Positions 28,000 through 37,155 of a stretch of 64,000 bases of DNA are shown here, in pieces. The position numbers and the translations under genes are program-made. The stretch's first letter is position 1. Every line of letters begins with the position of its first letter. A model generated the notes under the pieces. The model made no database searches. It saw only the letters and a list, made by a program, of their open reading frames with translations, and was not told the origin of the DNA. This DNA comes from Actinomyces capricornis (GTDB taxonomy: Bacteria; Actinomycetota; Actinomycetes; Actinomycetales; Actinomycetaceae), in the NCBI RefSeq assembly GCF_019974135.1, contig NZ_AP025017.1, positions 1 to 64,000 of the forward strand, in the 5' to 3' direction.

Positions 28000-29136
28000 T
28001 CAGTCCTGGGCGAGCAGTGCCCGGCGCAGCTGGGCGGCCAGCTCGCCGTCCCCCGGCAGGCCGGCGGCGGCGGCCCGGGCCGCAGCCCGGGCCCGTTCGC
28101 GGGCCCGGGGGTCGCGTAGGAGGTCGGCGATGGCCTGGGCGATGGCCGGGGCGCTGGGCTCGACGAGGGTGGCACCGCCGCGCGCGGTGATGGCCGTGCC
28201 CCCCACGTCGGTGGCCACCAGGGCGGCCCCGGCTCGCAGCGCCTCCTGGACGGTTAGCGGCTGGCCCTCCCACACGCTGGTCTGGACCACCACATCACTG
28301 GCGGCCATGAGGCGCGTGGCGTCCTGGCGCCTGCCCAGGAGCAGGACGGGCAGCGCCTGGGCGCTGATGCGCTCCTGGGCGGCGGCGCGCCCGGGCCCCT
28401 CCCCGGCCACCGCCCAGGTCAGGGCGGGCAGCTCCCCGCGCTGGGCCTGCCGGCCCAGGATGGCGGCGGCCTCCAGCAGCGCCGGCAGGCCCTTCTGGGG
28501 GGCCAGGCGCGCCACGGTGAGCAGGCGCGCATGGCCCGGGGGCCAGGGGCCGGGGTCCTGGTCCTCAGGAGCCTGCTCCGGCGGGCTCATGGCGGGCTCG
28601 GCGGCGCTGAGGCCCCGGGCCGCCTTGTCGGGCGCCGGGATGATGGCCAACTCGACCCGCCCCGCTCCCAGGTCGCCGGAGCGCTGAGCCAGGTCGGGGC
28701 TGACGGCCAGGATGAGGTCGGCCCGCGCGGCGATGAGCCGCTCCAGGGCCCTGCCCATGGCGCGCGTGAGGGCCCCGCCGACGGTGAGGTTGTGGAGGGT
28801 GACCACCAGGCGCGTGCGCCCGGGGCGGCGTCGTCCCAGGGCCAGGGCCGCCAGGGCGCCGGCGCGCAGCCCGTGGGCGTGGAGGGCGTCGGCGCGGCGC
28901 CCCAGGCGGCGCAGGCGCGCCACCACCGCCCCATCCAGCGGGCTGGGGCGCGGCCCGATCTCCATCGCCTCGGCCCGGGCCCCACCGGTCTCCAGCCCGT
29001 CCAGGACGGCGGCCGGGGCCTCGACGATGACGTCGTGGCCCTGGTCGGCCAGCAGCCGGGCGCAGTCGCCCAGGTGGGCGCGCACGCCCCCGGCCGCCGA
29101 TCCGCTGACTTCAAGGATGCGCTGCCTGGTGCTCAT
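28000..29136 (-). CDS. Glycosyltransferase family 4 protein
   Basis: This 378-aa protein is a GT-B fold retaining glycosyltransferase. The N-terminal domain starts ILEVSGSAAGGVRAHLGD and contains ALHAHGLRAG. The C-terminal nucleotide-sugar domain shows RLLTVARLAPQKGLPALLEAA and the acidic motif VWEGQPLTVQEALRAGAALVATDVGG (shortened E-x7-E region). A Pro/Glu/Asp-rich insert links the domains. It is likely membrane-associated on the cytoplasmic face. It overlaps the small ORF upstream (ATGA) and probably works with the MurJ-like flippase and MraY-like transferase. The sugar and acceptor are unknown. Confidence 0.9.
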   Translation of the reverse strand: MSTRQRILEVSGSAAGGVRAHLGDCARLLADQGHDVIVEAPAAVLDGLETGGARAEAMEIGPRPSPLDGAVVARLRRLGRRADALHAHGLRAGALAALALGRRRPGRTRLVVTLHNLTVGGALTRAMGRALERLIAARADLILAVSPDLAQRSGDLGAGRVELAIIPAPDKAARGLSAAEPAMSPPEQAPEDQDPGPWPPGHARLLTVARLAPQKGLPALLEAAAILGRQAQRGELPALTWAVAGEGPGRAAAQERISAQALPVLLLGRRQDATRLMAASDVVVQTSVWEGQPLTVQEALRAGAALVATDVGGTAITARGGATLVEPSAPAIAQAIADLLRDPRARERARAAARAAAAGLPGDGELAAQLRRALLAQD

Positions 29137-29294
29137 CTGCGGCTCCCCTCCTGGTCCTCGTCCTGGTCCTGGGCGGCCGGCCTGCGCCGGCGCCCGCCTG
29201 TCCTGCCGGGCGATCGGCGCTCCGGCTCATGCGCCGCGCGCAGGACCGCCGCGCGCGGGCGCCCGTGCCCCGAGGACCGCGGTGGCCGGCTCAT
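29133..29294 (-). CDS. Small basic ORF coupled between flippase and glycosyltransferase genes
   Basis: A 53-residue frame begins with an ATG overlapping the stop codon of the MurJ-like gene (ATGA) and ends with a TGA overlapping the ATG of the glycosyltransferase gene (ATGA). AGGA lies a few bases before its start and GGAGGGGAG before its end. Such double overlap is the usual sign of translational coupling. The product starts MSRPPRSSGHG, is rich in Arg and Pro, turns acidic near the end (QDQDEDQE) and has no membrane helix or known motif. It could be a real small protein or simply a coupling device. Confidence 0.5.
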   Translation of the reverse strand: MSRPPRSSGHGRPRAAVLRAAHEPERRSPGRTGGRRRRPAAQDQDEDQEGSRR

Positions 29295-30973
29295 GGCCCG
29301 TCCTGCCGGGCAGGGCGCAGCACGCCCAGCAGTGCGCGGTCGCGGGCGTGGAGCAGGGCCAGGACTGCGGCGGCGGTGGCCAGTGCCCCCAGGCAGGCCA
29401 GGGCGATGGCCGCGGCGGGCGAGTCCGTCGCGGCGCTCAGGGCGCGCACGCCCAGCCCGCAGGCCAGGGCCACCGGCGCGCCGTAGAGCAGGGCGCGCAG
29501 GCTGGGGGCCAGGGCGGGTGCCCCCAGTAGGCGGGCCAGGGCCACCAGCAGACCGGCGCCGGCGCAGGCCATGCCCGCGCTCTGGCCCACGGCCAGGCCC
29601 AGGAGCGTGGCTGCGCCGTCGCCGCCCTGGGACAGCAGGCGCACCGCCGCCCAGGAGGCGCCCGCCACGATGACCCATCCGGCGGCGGTGGCCAGGGCGG
29701 CGTCGCCGGAGCGGTCGGCGGCGAAGAGCACGCGCGTGACCTGGTAGACCAGGACGTAGCCCACCAGGGCGGGGGCCAGGACCGCCAGCGCCGCGCCCAT
29801 GCCGGCGACCTGGCCGGTCAGCAGGGCGAAGAACCGCTCGGCGGCGTGGGAGGCGGCCAGCAGCATGCCCGCCCCGGCCACGGCCACCGCGACGACGGCG
29901 CCGGTGGAGCGGGCCGCCAGCTCGGCCGCCTGAGAGGCGGGGGCCTGGGGCCCTGCGGCATCCGCTGCGGTGCCCGGCCTACTGGCGTCCGGCTGCCGCT
30001 CGGCGCTGAAGGCAGCGGTGAGCCGGGGGTAGAGGACGGTGGCCACCGGCACGGCCAGGACGGCGTAGGGCAGGACGTAGACGGCCTGGGTGTACTGGTA
30101 GACGGCGATGGTCCCGGTGGTGCCGCCGGAGCGGGCCAGGGCCAGGACCGCCAGGACGCTGGCCTGCTGGGCCAGGAGGGTCCAGATGCCGGCACCCGCC
30201 AGCCGCAGCGCCCTGCCCGCCTGGGCGCCTCCCAGTCGCAGGGTGGGGCGCAGCCGCAGGCCCAGGCGGTGGACGGGCCACAGCAGAGGCAGGCTCAGCG
30301 CCGCCACCCCCGCCGTGGTCCCCCAGCCCAGCAGGCGCAGCGCCGCGGCCGAGGGCGGGCCGTCAGCGGCCGGCGCCATGGCCCCGTAGGCCCCGTAGGT
30401 GGCCATGACCGTCAGGGAGGACAGGATCGGGGCCAGCGCCGGCCAGGTGAAGGAGCCGTGGGCCTGGAGGACGCCGGTGAGGACCACGCCGACGCCGTAG
30501 AGGGGGACCTGGAGGGCGAACATGCGCAGGAAGTCGGCCACCAGGGCGACCTGGACGGCGGTATCGACCCCCTGGGAGGCGGGGAAGAGCCCGGCGATCG
30601 GCTCGGCCAGGACCGCCAGGGCCAGGCACAGGGGCAGCAGGACCACCAGGACTAGGCCCAGCAGCGCCGAGGCGGTGCGAGCGGCCTCCTCGCGCCGCCC
30701 GGCGGCCACCGGGCCGGCCAGGAGCGGGACGACGGTGGCGGCCAGGGCGCCCCCGACCACCACCTCGTACAGGACGTTGGGGACCTGGTTGGCGGTGGCG
30801 TAGGCGCCGGCCACGGTCCCCGCCCCCAGGGTGGAGGCCTGGACGATCCAGCGCAGGAAGCCCAGGACGCGTGAGACCAGGGTCAGGCCCGCCACGCCCC
30901 CGGCTGCCCCCAGGAGGCCGCGCGGGCCAGCGGCGCCCGGGCCCCTGGTGGGCGACGCCGTCCCACCGCTCAT
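29291..30973 (-). CDS. MurJ-like lipid flippase (MOP superfamily)
   Basis: This 560-aa protein has 14 or so membrane helices and the MviN/MurJ opening LTLVSRVLGFLRWIVQASTLGAG followed by YATANQVPNVLYEVVVGGAL. MurJ proteins move lipid-linked sugar precursors across the membrane. An Ala/Gly/Pro-rich hydrophilic loop lies near residues 325-350. Because it sits with an MraY-like transferase and a GT4 enzyme rather than in the usual murJ context, it may serve a special undecaprenyl-linked glycan, though a role in lipid II transport is possible. It overlaps the MraY-like gene upstream by 4 nt. Confidence 0.88.
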   Translation of the reverse strand: MSGGTASPTRGPGAAGPRGLLGAAGGVAGLTLVSRVLGFLRWIVQASTLGAGTVAGAYATANQVPNVLYEVVVGGALAATVVPLLAGPVAAGRREEAARTASALLGLVLVVLLPLCLALAVLAEPIAGLFPASQGVDTAVQVALVADFLRMFALQVPLYGVGVVLTGVLQAHGSFTWPALAPILSSLTVMATYGAYGAMAPAADGPPSAAALRLLGWGTTAGVAALSLPLLWPVHRLGLRLRPTLRLGGAQAGRALRLAGAGIWTLLAQQASVLAVLALARSGGTTGTIAVYQYTQAVYVLPYAVLAVPVATVLYPRLTAAFSAERQPDASRPGTAADAAGPQAPASQAAELAARSTGAVVAVAVAGAGMLLAASHAAERFFALLTGQVAGMGAALAVLAPALVGYVLVYQVTRVLFAADRSGDAALATAAGWVIVAGASWAAVRLLSQGGDGAATLLGLAVGQSAGMACAGAGLLVALARLLGAPALAPSLRALLYGAPVALACGLGVRALSAATDSPAAAIALACLGALATAAAVLALLHARDRALLGVLRPARQDGP

Positions 30974-32127
30974 CCGGCGCCCGCGGTCGTCGTGCCCGGT
31001 GGGCCCGCGGCCGGGGCTGCGGGATCCGGGGTGCCCGGCTGCGCCGTGCCCGGGTCGCTCCCGCTCGGGGCGCTGCGGCGGCCCAGGGCATCCAGGGCCG
31101 CCAGGACCGGCGTGCGCTCGATGACCCGGGAGAAGGACACGCGCTCACTGGCCAGGATGAGGGCCACCCCGGCGGCGCCGGCCCCCAGGCGCAGGGCGCG
31201 GCTGGGATGGGCGGCCAGGGCCGTGCCCAGCAGGGCCCCCAGGGCATTGGCGCCGGTATCGCCGAGCATGGTCCGCTCCCCCAGGTCCTCGGGCAGGGCT
31301 GCGGCCACCGTCCCCAGGGCGCCGGCGGCCAGCCTGCGCGTGGCTGGGGCCCGGCCCGGGGCGGCCAGCAGGAGGGCGGCCCCCGCCCCGGCGGCCTTGA
31401 GGGCCCGGCCGGGGCGCAGGTCGAGCAGGTTGATGACATTGGCCCAGGAGGCCACCACCACGGCCGATCCGGCCGCATCCACCAGGCGGGCCGCCCTGGA
31501 GGCCACCGGGCGCCGCCCCGTGGTCGTCGAGGATGCTGTGACCAGGGCCGCACCGGCGCAGGCCGATGGTGAGCGACCGCCCGACAGCAGGGCCCCGGCC
31601 ACCGCCGCACCGGCCCCGATGACGGCGATCTTGAGCACGCCGGTGGTCACGTGGCCGCGTCCCAGCGCCCTCAGGTGCCCTGCCAGGCCCTTGGCGGTCT
31701 CCTGGCCGTCGTGGGCGCCGGCGTCCAGGTCGTCGGCCAGGCCCGCCCCGGCGCCCGCAGTGGCGGCCACCAGGGCGGCCAGGGCCGCGGCCCCCAGCTC
31801 GGCGCGCTCGGCCGCCTCAGCCGCATGGGCCGTCCTGGCCTGACGGGGCCATGGCGCGCACAGGGCAGCGGCCGCGATCGATCCCGCGGCCGCGCACACG
31901 CCTCCCCTGAGCGAGACGGTGCGCCCGTGGAAGTTGACCCGCTCCAGGGCGGGCATCGGCCGGGCCAGGAGCGTGGAGGCGTCCAGGGCGGCCCGGCCCG
32001 CCCCCAGGGCGCTCAGCCCCAGGCGCGCCAGGCGCCGGGCCGGCGAGGCCCCGCCGGTCCCGGTGGTGGCGCCGGCTGTGGAGCCGGTCGGCGGACCGGC
32101 GGCGGTCATCCTGGCAGCGATGGTCAT
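30970..32127 (-). CDS. MraY/WecA-like polyprenyl-phosphate sugar-phosphate transferase
   Basis: This 385-aa multi-pass membrane protein resembles the MraY/WecA (PNPT) family, which loads a sugar phosphate onto undecaprenyl phosphate. The acidic motifs are retained in altered form: GLADDLDAG (the DD pair), WANVINLLDLRPGRALK (the N-x-x-N-L-x-D loop) and MLGDTGANALGALLG. An RVNFHGRTVSLRGG segment precedes the second helix group. The N-terminal 30 residues and the C-terminal 35 are low in complexity. The ATG at 32127 follows GGAGGGCC. It is 59 nt after steB and overlaps the MurJ-like gene. The substrate is unknown; MraY itself is normally in the dcw cluster. Confidence 0.75.
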   Translation of the reverse strand: MTIAARMTAAGPPTGSTAGATTGTGGASPARRLARLGLSALGAGRAALDASTLLARPMPALERVNFHGRTVSLRGGVCAAAGSIAAAALCAPWPRQARTAHAAEAAERAELGAAALAALVAATAGAGAGLADDLDAGAHDGQETAKGLAGHLRALGRGHVTTGVLKIAVIGAGAAVAGALLSGGRSPSACAGAALVTASSTTTGRRPVASRAARLVDAAGSAVVVASWANVINLLDLRPGRALKAAGAGAALLLAAPGRAPATRRLAAGALGTVAAALPEDLGERTMLGDTGANALGALLGTALAAHPSRALRLGAGAAGVALILASERVSFSRVIERTPVLAALDALGRRSAPSGSDPGTAQPGTPDPAAPAAGPPGTTTAGAG

Positions 32128-32186
32128 CGTGGCCCTCCTGGCATCGGCCCGGCATGAGCCGGCCTCCCCGATCCTCCCGGCACCCC

Positions 32187-33110
32187 TCAGCCCGCCATGG
32201 GTGGGATGACGGACTGGGCGCCGTCGTCGAAGCCGTAGTGCGAGCGGGTGCCGGCCTCGGTGGAGATCAGGGCCAGGGGTGTGGATACGGCCGCGGTGGC
32301 CTGCCCCACCGAGTCGATGGTGGTCACTGAGGCGCCCGCGGAGCGGATGAGGGCCACCACCCCGGTCTCGGTGCGGGCCTGGCCCACCACCACTGTGGGC
32401 GCCGCCGAGGCCGTGCCCGACAGCGCCTGGGCCCATACCGAGGGCGTGGAGGCCTCCGTGGCCCGGGCGGTGGCCTGGGCACCGGGGTCCTCCTCGGGGC
32501 GGGGGCCCACGACGGCGATCATGGTGGCCGGGCCGCTGGCCTGGGCATCGACGGTCACCAGGGGCGTGTCGGAGGCCGTCAGCAGGCTCATGAGGGTCGA
32601 GGCCGAGGCATCCGTGCCGGTCAGGGCCCGGCCCAGGCCCTCGCCGAGGATCGCATTGGTGTCCGAGGAGGCGGGGGCGCCCAGGTTGCCGGCGAACTGG
32701 GCGGAGTAGGTGGAGCGGAAGGTCTCCCGGGAGGTGTCCACCCAGGCCGAGCTCAGGGTGTAGCGGCCGTTGATGGTGGCCCCGGCCGCCTCCAGCTGGG
32801 CGACCACGGCCTGGGAGTCCTCGCTGTTGGCCCCGGGCAGGAGCACCAGCGCCACCGACTTGCCGGAGAGCCTGCCGGGCAGGAACTGGGCGGCAGCCTG
32901 CGTGATGTAGTCATCGCGCTCGTTGACGGCCGTCTCGGTCTGCTCCAGGCGGGCCTGGGTGGCGTTGCGGTCCTCGCGCAGGGCGCTGACCTGGTCGTTG
33001 AGGGCGGTCCCCAGGGAGTTCTGCAGGGGGCCCGCGCCCAGGACGACGCCGACGGCCAGGGCCAGGAACACGGAGATGAGCGATACCAGGTGGTAGCGGA
33101 AGTCGATCAT
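32187..33110 (-). CDS. steB: SteB/MctB-like membrane-anchored protein
   Basis: This 307-aa protein has one N-terminal membrane helix (about 9-27, in MIDFRYHLVSLISVF), then a coiled-coil segment (residues 35-70) and an extracytoplasmic domain. It matches the Rv1698 family, first described as the copper-handling channel MctB and in Corynebacterium as SteB, a partner of SteA in daughter-cell separation. It lies 36 nt after steA. The context (SteA, MurJ-like, MraY-like) supports the cell-envelope role more than copper transport; no Cys or Met/His-rich metal site is seen. Confidence 0.85.
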   Translation of the reverse strand: MIDFRYHLVSLISVFLALAVGVVLGAGPLQNSLGTALNDQVSALREDRNATQARLEQTETAVNERDDYITQAAAQFLPGRLSGKSVALVLLPGANSEDSQAVVAQLEAAGATINGRYTLSSAWVDTSRETFRSTYSAQFAGNLGAPASSDTNAILGEGLGRALTGTDASASTLMSLLTASDTPLVTVDAQASGPATMIAVVGPRPEEDPGAQATARATEASTPSVWAQALSGTASAAPTVVVGQARTETGVVALIRSAGASVTTIDSVGQATAAVSTPLALISTEAGTRSHYGFDDGAQSVIPPMAG

Positions 33111-33146
33111 GATGGTGGCCTTCGATCCTTGGTGGCGTGGCTGAGC

Positions 33147-34352
33147 CTAGACGGTGGGCGACTGGGGGGCCAGTCCCACCAGTGAGCGCAGGAAGTCGAT
33201 GATGTCGTCCCACACCGCGCCCGACAGCCCCAGGAATGTCTGGCCCCCCGGGGTGGACATGAGGGCCATGGCCAGGGCGAACAGGCCCGCCAGCGCCAGG
33301 AGCACCAGCCACCACCCGGAGATCCGCGTGCGGTAGAGCTGGGAGACCCCCTTGGCGTCGATGAGCCGCCCGCCGACCTTGAGGCGGGTGAGGAAGGTCG
33401 AGGACATCCCCGAGCGGCCCTTGTCCAGGAACTCCAGGAGGGTGGCGTGGGTGCCCAGGGCCACGATGATCTCCGCGCCGGCCTCATCGGCCATGAGCAT
33501 GGCGATGTCCTCCGAGGTGCCGGTGGCCGCCAGGACATGGTGGTCCACACCCAGCTCCTCGACGCGCGCCAGGCCCGGGGCGCGCCCGTCGCGGTAGGCG
33601 TGCACGACGATCTCGGCGCCGCTGGCCAGGGCCTTGTCGGAGACCGAGTCCATATCGCCCACGATCATGTGGGGCTTGAGGCCGGCCTCGATGACGGCGT
33701 CGGCCCCGCCGTCCACGCCGATGATCACCGGCTTGTACTCGCGGATATAGGGGCGCAGGGCCTTGAGGTCCTCCTTGTAGGAGTAGCCGCGCACCACCAC
33801 CAGGACGTGCTTGCCGCCCATCTGGGTGCTCACCGCGGGCATGCCCACGCCGTTGAGCAGCAGCTCCCACTCCCCGCGCATGTACTCCATGGTGTTGGCG
33901 GCGAAGGCCTCGAGCTGGACGGCCAGGCCGGCGCGGGCCTCCTCCATGGAGGCCGCCACCGTCTCCTGGGTCTGGACCGTGCCCTCGGCGATGACCTGGT
34001 CCCTGCCGTGGAGCCTGACCACGCCCTGGCGCACATCGATGCGCTGGCCGTCGTGCAGGCGCATGACGTCGGGTCCCAGGTCGTCCACCAGGGGGATGCC
34101 GGCCTCGATGAGGATGCCGGGGCCCAGGTTGGGGTAGCGCCCCGAGACCGAGGGGGAGGCGTTGAGGACCGCCGAGGGGCGGCACTCCACGAGGGACTCG
34201 GCCGCGACGCGGTCCAGATCGGTGTGATCGATGATCGCGATCTCGCCGGGCTGGAGGCGCTTGGTGAGCTTCTTGGTGCGCGCGTCGACCCGCACGACCC
34301 CGGAGGGTCGCTCGGCCTGGGACGCGGACGTCCTGCGGAAGGGGTTCCTCAC
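33147..34352 (-). CDS. steA: SteA-like cytokinetic protein (thiamin-pyrophosphokinase-like fold)
   Basis: This 401-aa protein matches the Rv1697/SteA family. Residues 1-340 form a cytoplasmic part with a TPP-kinase-like domain (IIGVDGGADAVIEAGLKPHMIVGDMDSVSD). Near the C-terminus there is a single membrane helix (WWLVLLALAGLFALAMAL) and a short tail. In Corynebacterium, SteA localises to the division ring with SteB and affects septal hydrolase activity. The GTG start overlaps the recN stop (GTGA), so the gene is coupled to recN. Confidence 0.9.
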   Translation of the reverse strand: MRNPFRRTSASQAERPSGVVRVDARTKKLTKRLQPGEIAIIDHTDLDRVAAESLVECRPSAVLNASPSVSGRYPNLGPGILIEAGIPLVDDLGPDVMRLHDGQRIDVRQGVVRLHGRDQVIAEGTVQTQETVAASMEEARAGLAVQLEAFAANTMEYMRGEWELLLNGVGMPAVSTQMGGKHVLVVVRGYSYKEDLKALRPYIREYKPVIIGVDGGADAVIEAGLKPHMIVGDMDSVSDKALASGAEIVVHAYRDGRAPGLARVEELGVDHHVLAATGTSEDIAMLMADEAGAEIIVALGTHATLLEFLDKGRSGMSSTFLTRLKVGGRLIDAKGVSQLYRTRISGWWLVLLALAGLFALAMALMSTPGGQTFLGLSGAVWDDIIDFLRSLVGLAPQSPTV

Positions 34353-36148
34353 GCCTGGGATTCTGCCATGCCGGCCTCATCCAGGAGCTCAGCGGCATGC
34401 CGGACAGCCGCCTCCGAGTCCTCATGGCCCGAGAGCATCCGGGCCAGCTCGCGCCGGCGCTGCGCGCCCTCCACGACGACGACGCTGGTGCGGGTGGTGG
34501 GCTCCCCCGCCGTCCGGGGGGCCTCGGGCTCGGTCTCCTTGCGCACCACTATGTGGGTGTCGGCCCAGGCCGCCACCTGCGCCAGGTGAGTGACGACAAC
34601 CACCTGGTAGCGGCGGGCCAGTCGGGCGAGTCGCCGCCCGATCTCCCGGGCGGCCCGCCCGCCGACCCCGGCGTCGATCTCATCGAAGACGAGGGTGCGG
34701 GCAGCGCTGCGGCCCTCCTCCCGCCCGGGGCCCGGCTCGGTCCCGACGGCGGCCTCGGCCAGCACCACCTCCAGTGCCAGCATGATGCGGGAGAGCTCAC
34801 CGCCCGAGGCGCCCTTGCCCAGGGGCAGGGCCGGCGCCCCGGGGTGGGAGACCAGGGCCAGGGCCACGCTCTCCGCCCCCGTGGGCCCGGGCTCATCGAG
34901 CTCGGTGAGCTCGACCACCAGCCGGGAGCCCTTCATGTGCAGGCCCTCGAGCTCGGCGGTGACGTCCTCCTCCAGGCGCCGGGCCAGGGCCCTGCGCGCC
35001 CGGCTCAGCTCGGCCCCGACCACGGCCAGGTCCTCCTCGGCCCCGGCCAGGCGCTCGGCCAGCACGGCGGCCCCGTCCTGGGGGCCGTCGATCTCGGCCA
35101 GGCGGGCGGCGGCCCGCTGCCCCCAGGCCAGCAGCGCATCGACGTCGTCGATCTGCTCCCCGGGGCCGGCGGTCTCGCGGCAGGCCCGCAGCAGGGCGGC
35201 TCTCCGGTCCTGGACGTAGGCGAGCCTGGCGGGGTCGGCCTGCAGCCCGGCGAGGTAGGAGGACAGCTCGGAGGCGATGTCTGCGGCCTCGATGCCCAGC
35301 CTGCCGGTGCGCTCGGCCAGCTCGGCCAGGGCAGGGTCGACCTGCGCCTCGTGGGCCAGGGCGCGCTGGGCCTCGGACAGGAGGGCGACGACGTCGGGGG
35401 CCCCGTCCCCGGCCCCCAGGGCCTCCTCGTCCCCGCTCAGTGCGCTCTGGGCGGTGGTGGCGGCCCGGCGCAGGTCCTCGGCGTGGTCGAGCCGGTCGGC
35501 CTCGGCGGCCAGCTCCCGGTCCTCCCCCGGCGCGGGGTCCAGGGCCTCCAGGGCCTCCAGGGCGCGGCGCAGGCGGGCGGCCTCCTCCCCACGGCTGCGG
35601 GCCGAGGCCTGCCAGTCCTCCAGGGCCTGGGCCAGCTCGGCGCGCTCCCGGTAGGCCTGGGAGTAGCGCCGGCACAGCTGCCGGTGCTCGGCGCCCCCCA
35701 GGGAGTCCAGCGCGGCGCGCTGGGCGGCTGCCGAGCGCAGGCGCAGCTGGTCGGCCTGGCCGTGGACGGAGACCAGGGCCCCTCCCACCTGCGCCAGGAC
35801 CGTGGAGGGCACGGAGCGCCCTCCCAGGTGGGCCCGGGAGCGGCCGGAGGCGGGGACGGTGCGCGAGGCCAGGAGCACCTCCTCATCCAGCTCGGCCCCG
35901 GCCTCCAGGGCCCGCTCGGCGGCCCGGGAGTCGGGGTCGAGGATGAAGGCGCCCTCGACCAGGCACCGCTGGGCGCCGGCGCGCACGATGCCGGACTCCG
36001 CGCGCTGGCCCAGCAGCAGGCCCAGGGAGGTGAGCACCATGGTCTTGCCCGCACCGGTCTCCCCGGTCAGGGCGGTCAGCCCCGGGCTCAGGGCGAGGTC
36101 CGCGCTGTGGATGACGCCCAGGTCCTCGATGTGGAGGGACTCGATCAC
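34349..36148 (-). CDS. recN: DNA repair protein RecN
   Basis: This 599-aa SMC-like ATPase acts in double-strand break repair. Walker A is LTGETGAGKTMVL near residues 28-38. Two long coiled-coil arms follow (about 150-380), then the signature segment KGASGGELSRIMLALEVV and Walker B TLVFDEIDAGVGG. The start MIESLHIEDLGVIHSADL is typical. A Gly/Glu-rich insert in the C-terminal ATPase half (GTEPGPGREEGRS) is a lineage feature. It overlaps nadK upstream and steA downstream by 4 nt each. Confidence 0.97.
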   Translation of the reverse strand: MIESLHIEDLGVIHSADLALSPGLTALTGETGAGKTMVLTSLGLLLGQRAESGIVRAGAQRCLVEGAFILDPDSRAAERALEAGAELDEEVLLASRTVPASGRSRAHLGGRSVPSTVLAQVGGALVSVHGQADQLRLRSAAAQRAALDSLGGAEHRQLCRRYSQAYRERAELAQALEDWQASARSRGEEAARLRRALEALEALDPAPGEDRELAAEADRLDHAEDLRRAATTAQSALSGDEEALGAGDGAPDVVALLSEAQRALAHEAQVDPALAELAERTGRLGIEAADIASELSSYLAGLQADPARLAYVQDRRAALLRACRETAGPGEQIDDVDALLAWGQRAAARLAEIDGPQDGAAVLAERLAGAEEDLAVVGAELSRARRALARRLEEDVTAELEGLHMKGSRLVVELTELDEPGPTGAESVALALVSHPGAPALPLGKGASGGELSRIMLALEVVLAEAAVGTEPGPGREEGRSAARTLVFDEIDAGVGGRAAREIGRRLARLARRYQVVVVTHLAQVAAWADTHIVVRKETEPEAPRTAGEPTTRTSVVVVEGAQRRRELARMLSGHEDSEAAVRHAAELLDEAGMAESQA

Positions 36149-37155
36149 GACCCGTTCCCCTCGGCATCACCGCTGGGGTCCTGGCAGGGCTCATCGTCCT
36201 CGCCCCCGTTGAGGGCCCTCCACCCCGCCACGGGCAGGTCGAGCTTGCGCACCAGGCGCGTGGAGAAGGGGGCCTGGTTGACCCGGGCCAGGCGCACGGG
36301 GCGCTGCGCCAGGGTGATGCGGATGCGGCTACCGGTGGGCACATCCAGGCTGCGGCGCCCGTCGCACCAGATCTCGGCGCCCCCGAAGCCCGCATGGTGC
36401 ACCACGATCTCCAGGCAGGAGCCCGGCCCCAGCACCAGTGGCCGGGTGAACAGGGCGTGGGCGGCGATGGGCACCAGCAGCAGGGCCTGGACGTCGGGCC
36501 AGATGACGGGCCCGCCGCAGGAGAAGGCGTAGGCGGTCGAGCCGGTGGGGGTGGAGGCCACCAGGCCGTCGCAGCCGAAGGAGGACACGGCCTGGCCGTC
36601 CACGCCGATGGCCACCTCCAGCATGCGGGCCCGATCGCGCTTCTCCAGGGCGGCCTCGTTGAGGGCCCACTGGTGGCTGCTCGTCCCATCGGGGGCCAGG
36701 ACCTCCACATCCAGGGCGGTGCGGGTCTCCACGGTGTAGCGCCCCGCCACCAGGTCGGCCACCACCTGCTCGACGGCGTCGGGGTCGGCCTCGGCCAGGA
36801 AGCCGACATGCCCGGTGTTGATGCCCAGCAGGGGGATGTCGCGCTCGCGCGCCACCTCCGAGGCGCGCAGGATCGTCCCGTCGCCGCCCAGCACCAGGAC
36901 CATGTCCACCTCGCCGGCCTCATCGGGGCCCACCGGCTCGACGCCGTGGGCGCGCAGCGCCCGCTCCGCGCGGGCCACGGCCATGCCCGTGGGAGCCGAG
37001 CGGCGGTGGGGCGGGACCGGCTTATCGTTGAGATCGCGCCTGAAGATCATGACCCGGCGAACGGCCGCCGGGGCCGGGGGGCGGCTCGGGCCTGGGACCG
37101 GGTCCTGAGCCGGCACCGGGGTCTGCGGCCTGGCCACGGGGCTGGATGCGCTCAC
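36145..37155 (-). CDS. nadK: NAD kinase
   Basis: This 336-aa cytoplasmic enzyme phosphorylates NAD to NADP. The key GGDGT motif is in LVLGGDGTILRAS near residues 88-95, followed by GINTGHVGFL, ALNEAALEK (NE motif) and the conserved STPTGSTAYAFSCGGP. The first 35 residues are Pro-rich and probably unstructured. The gene lies between tlyA and recN, as in mycobacteria, with 4-nt overlaps on both sides. Confidence 0.97.
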   Translation of the reverse strand: MSASSPVARPQTPVPAQDPVPGPSRPPAPAAVRRVMIFRRDLNDKPVPPHRRSAPTGMAVARAERALRAHGVEPVGPDEAGEVDMVLVLGGDGTILRASEVARERDIPLLGINTGHVGFLAEADPDAVEQVVADLVAGRYTVETRTALDVEVLAPDGTSSHQWALNEAALEKRDRARMLEVAIGVDGQAVSSFGCDGLVASTPTGSTAYAFSCGGPVIWPDVQALLLVPIAAHALFTRPLVLGPGSCLEIVVHHAGFGGAEIWCDGRRSLDVPTGSRIRITLAQRPVRLARVNQAPFSTRLVRKLDLPVAGWRALNGGEDDEPCQDPSGDAEGNGS

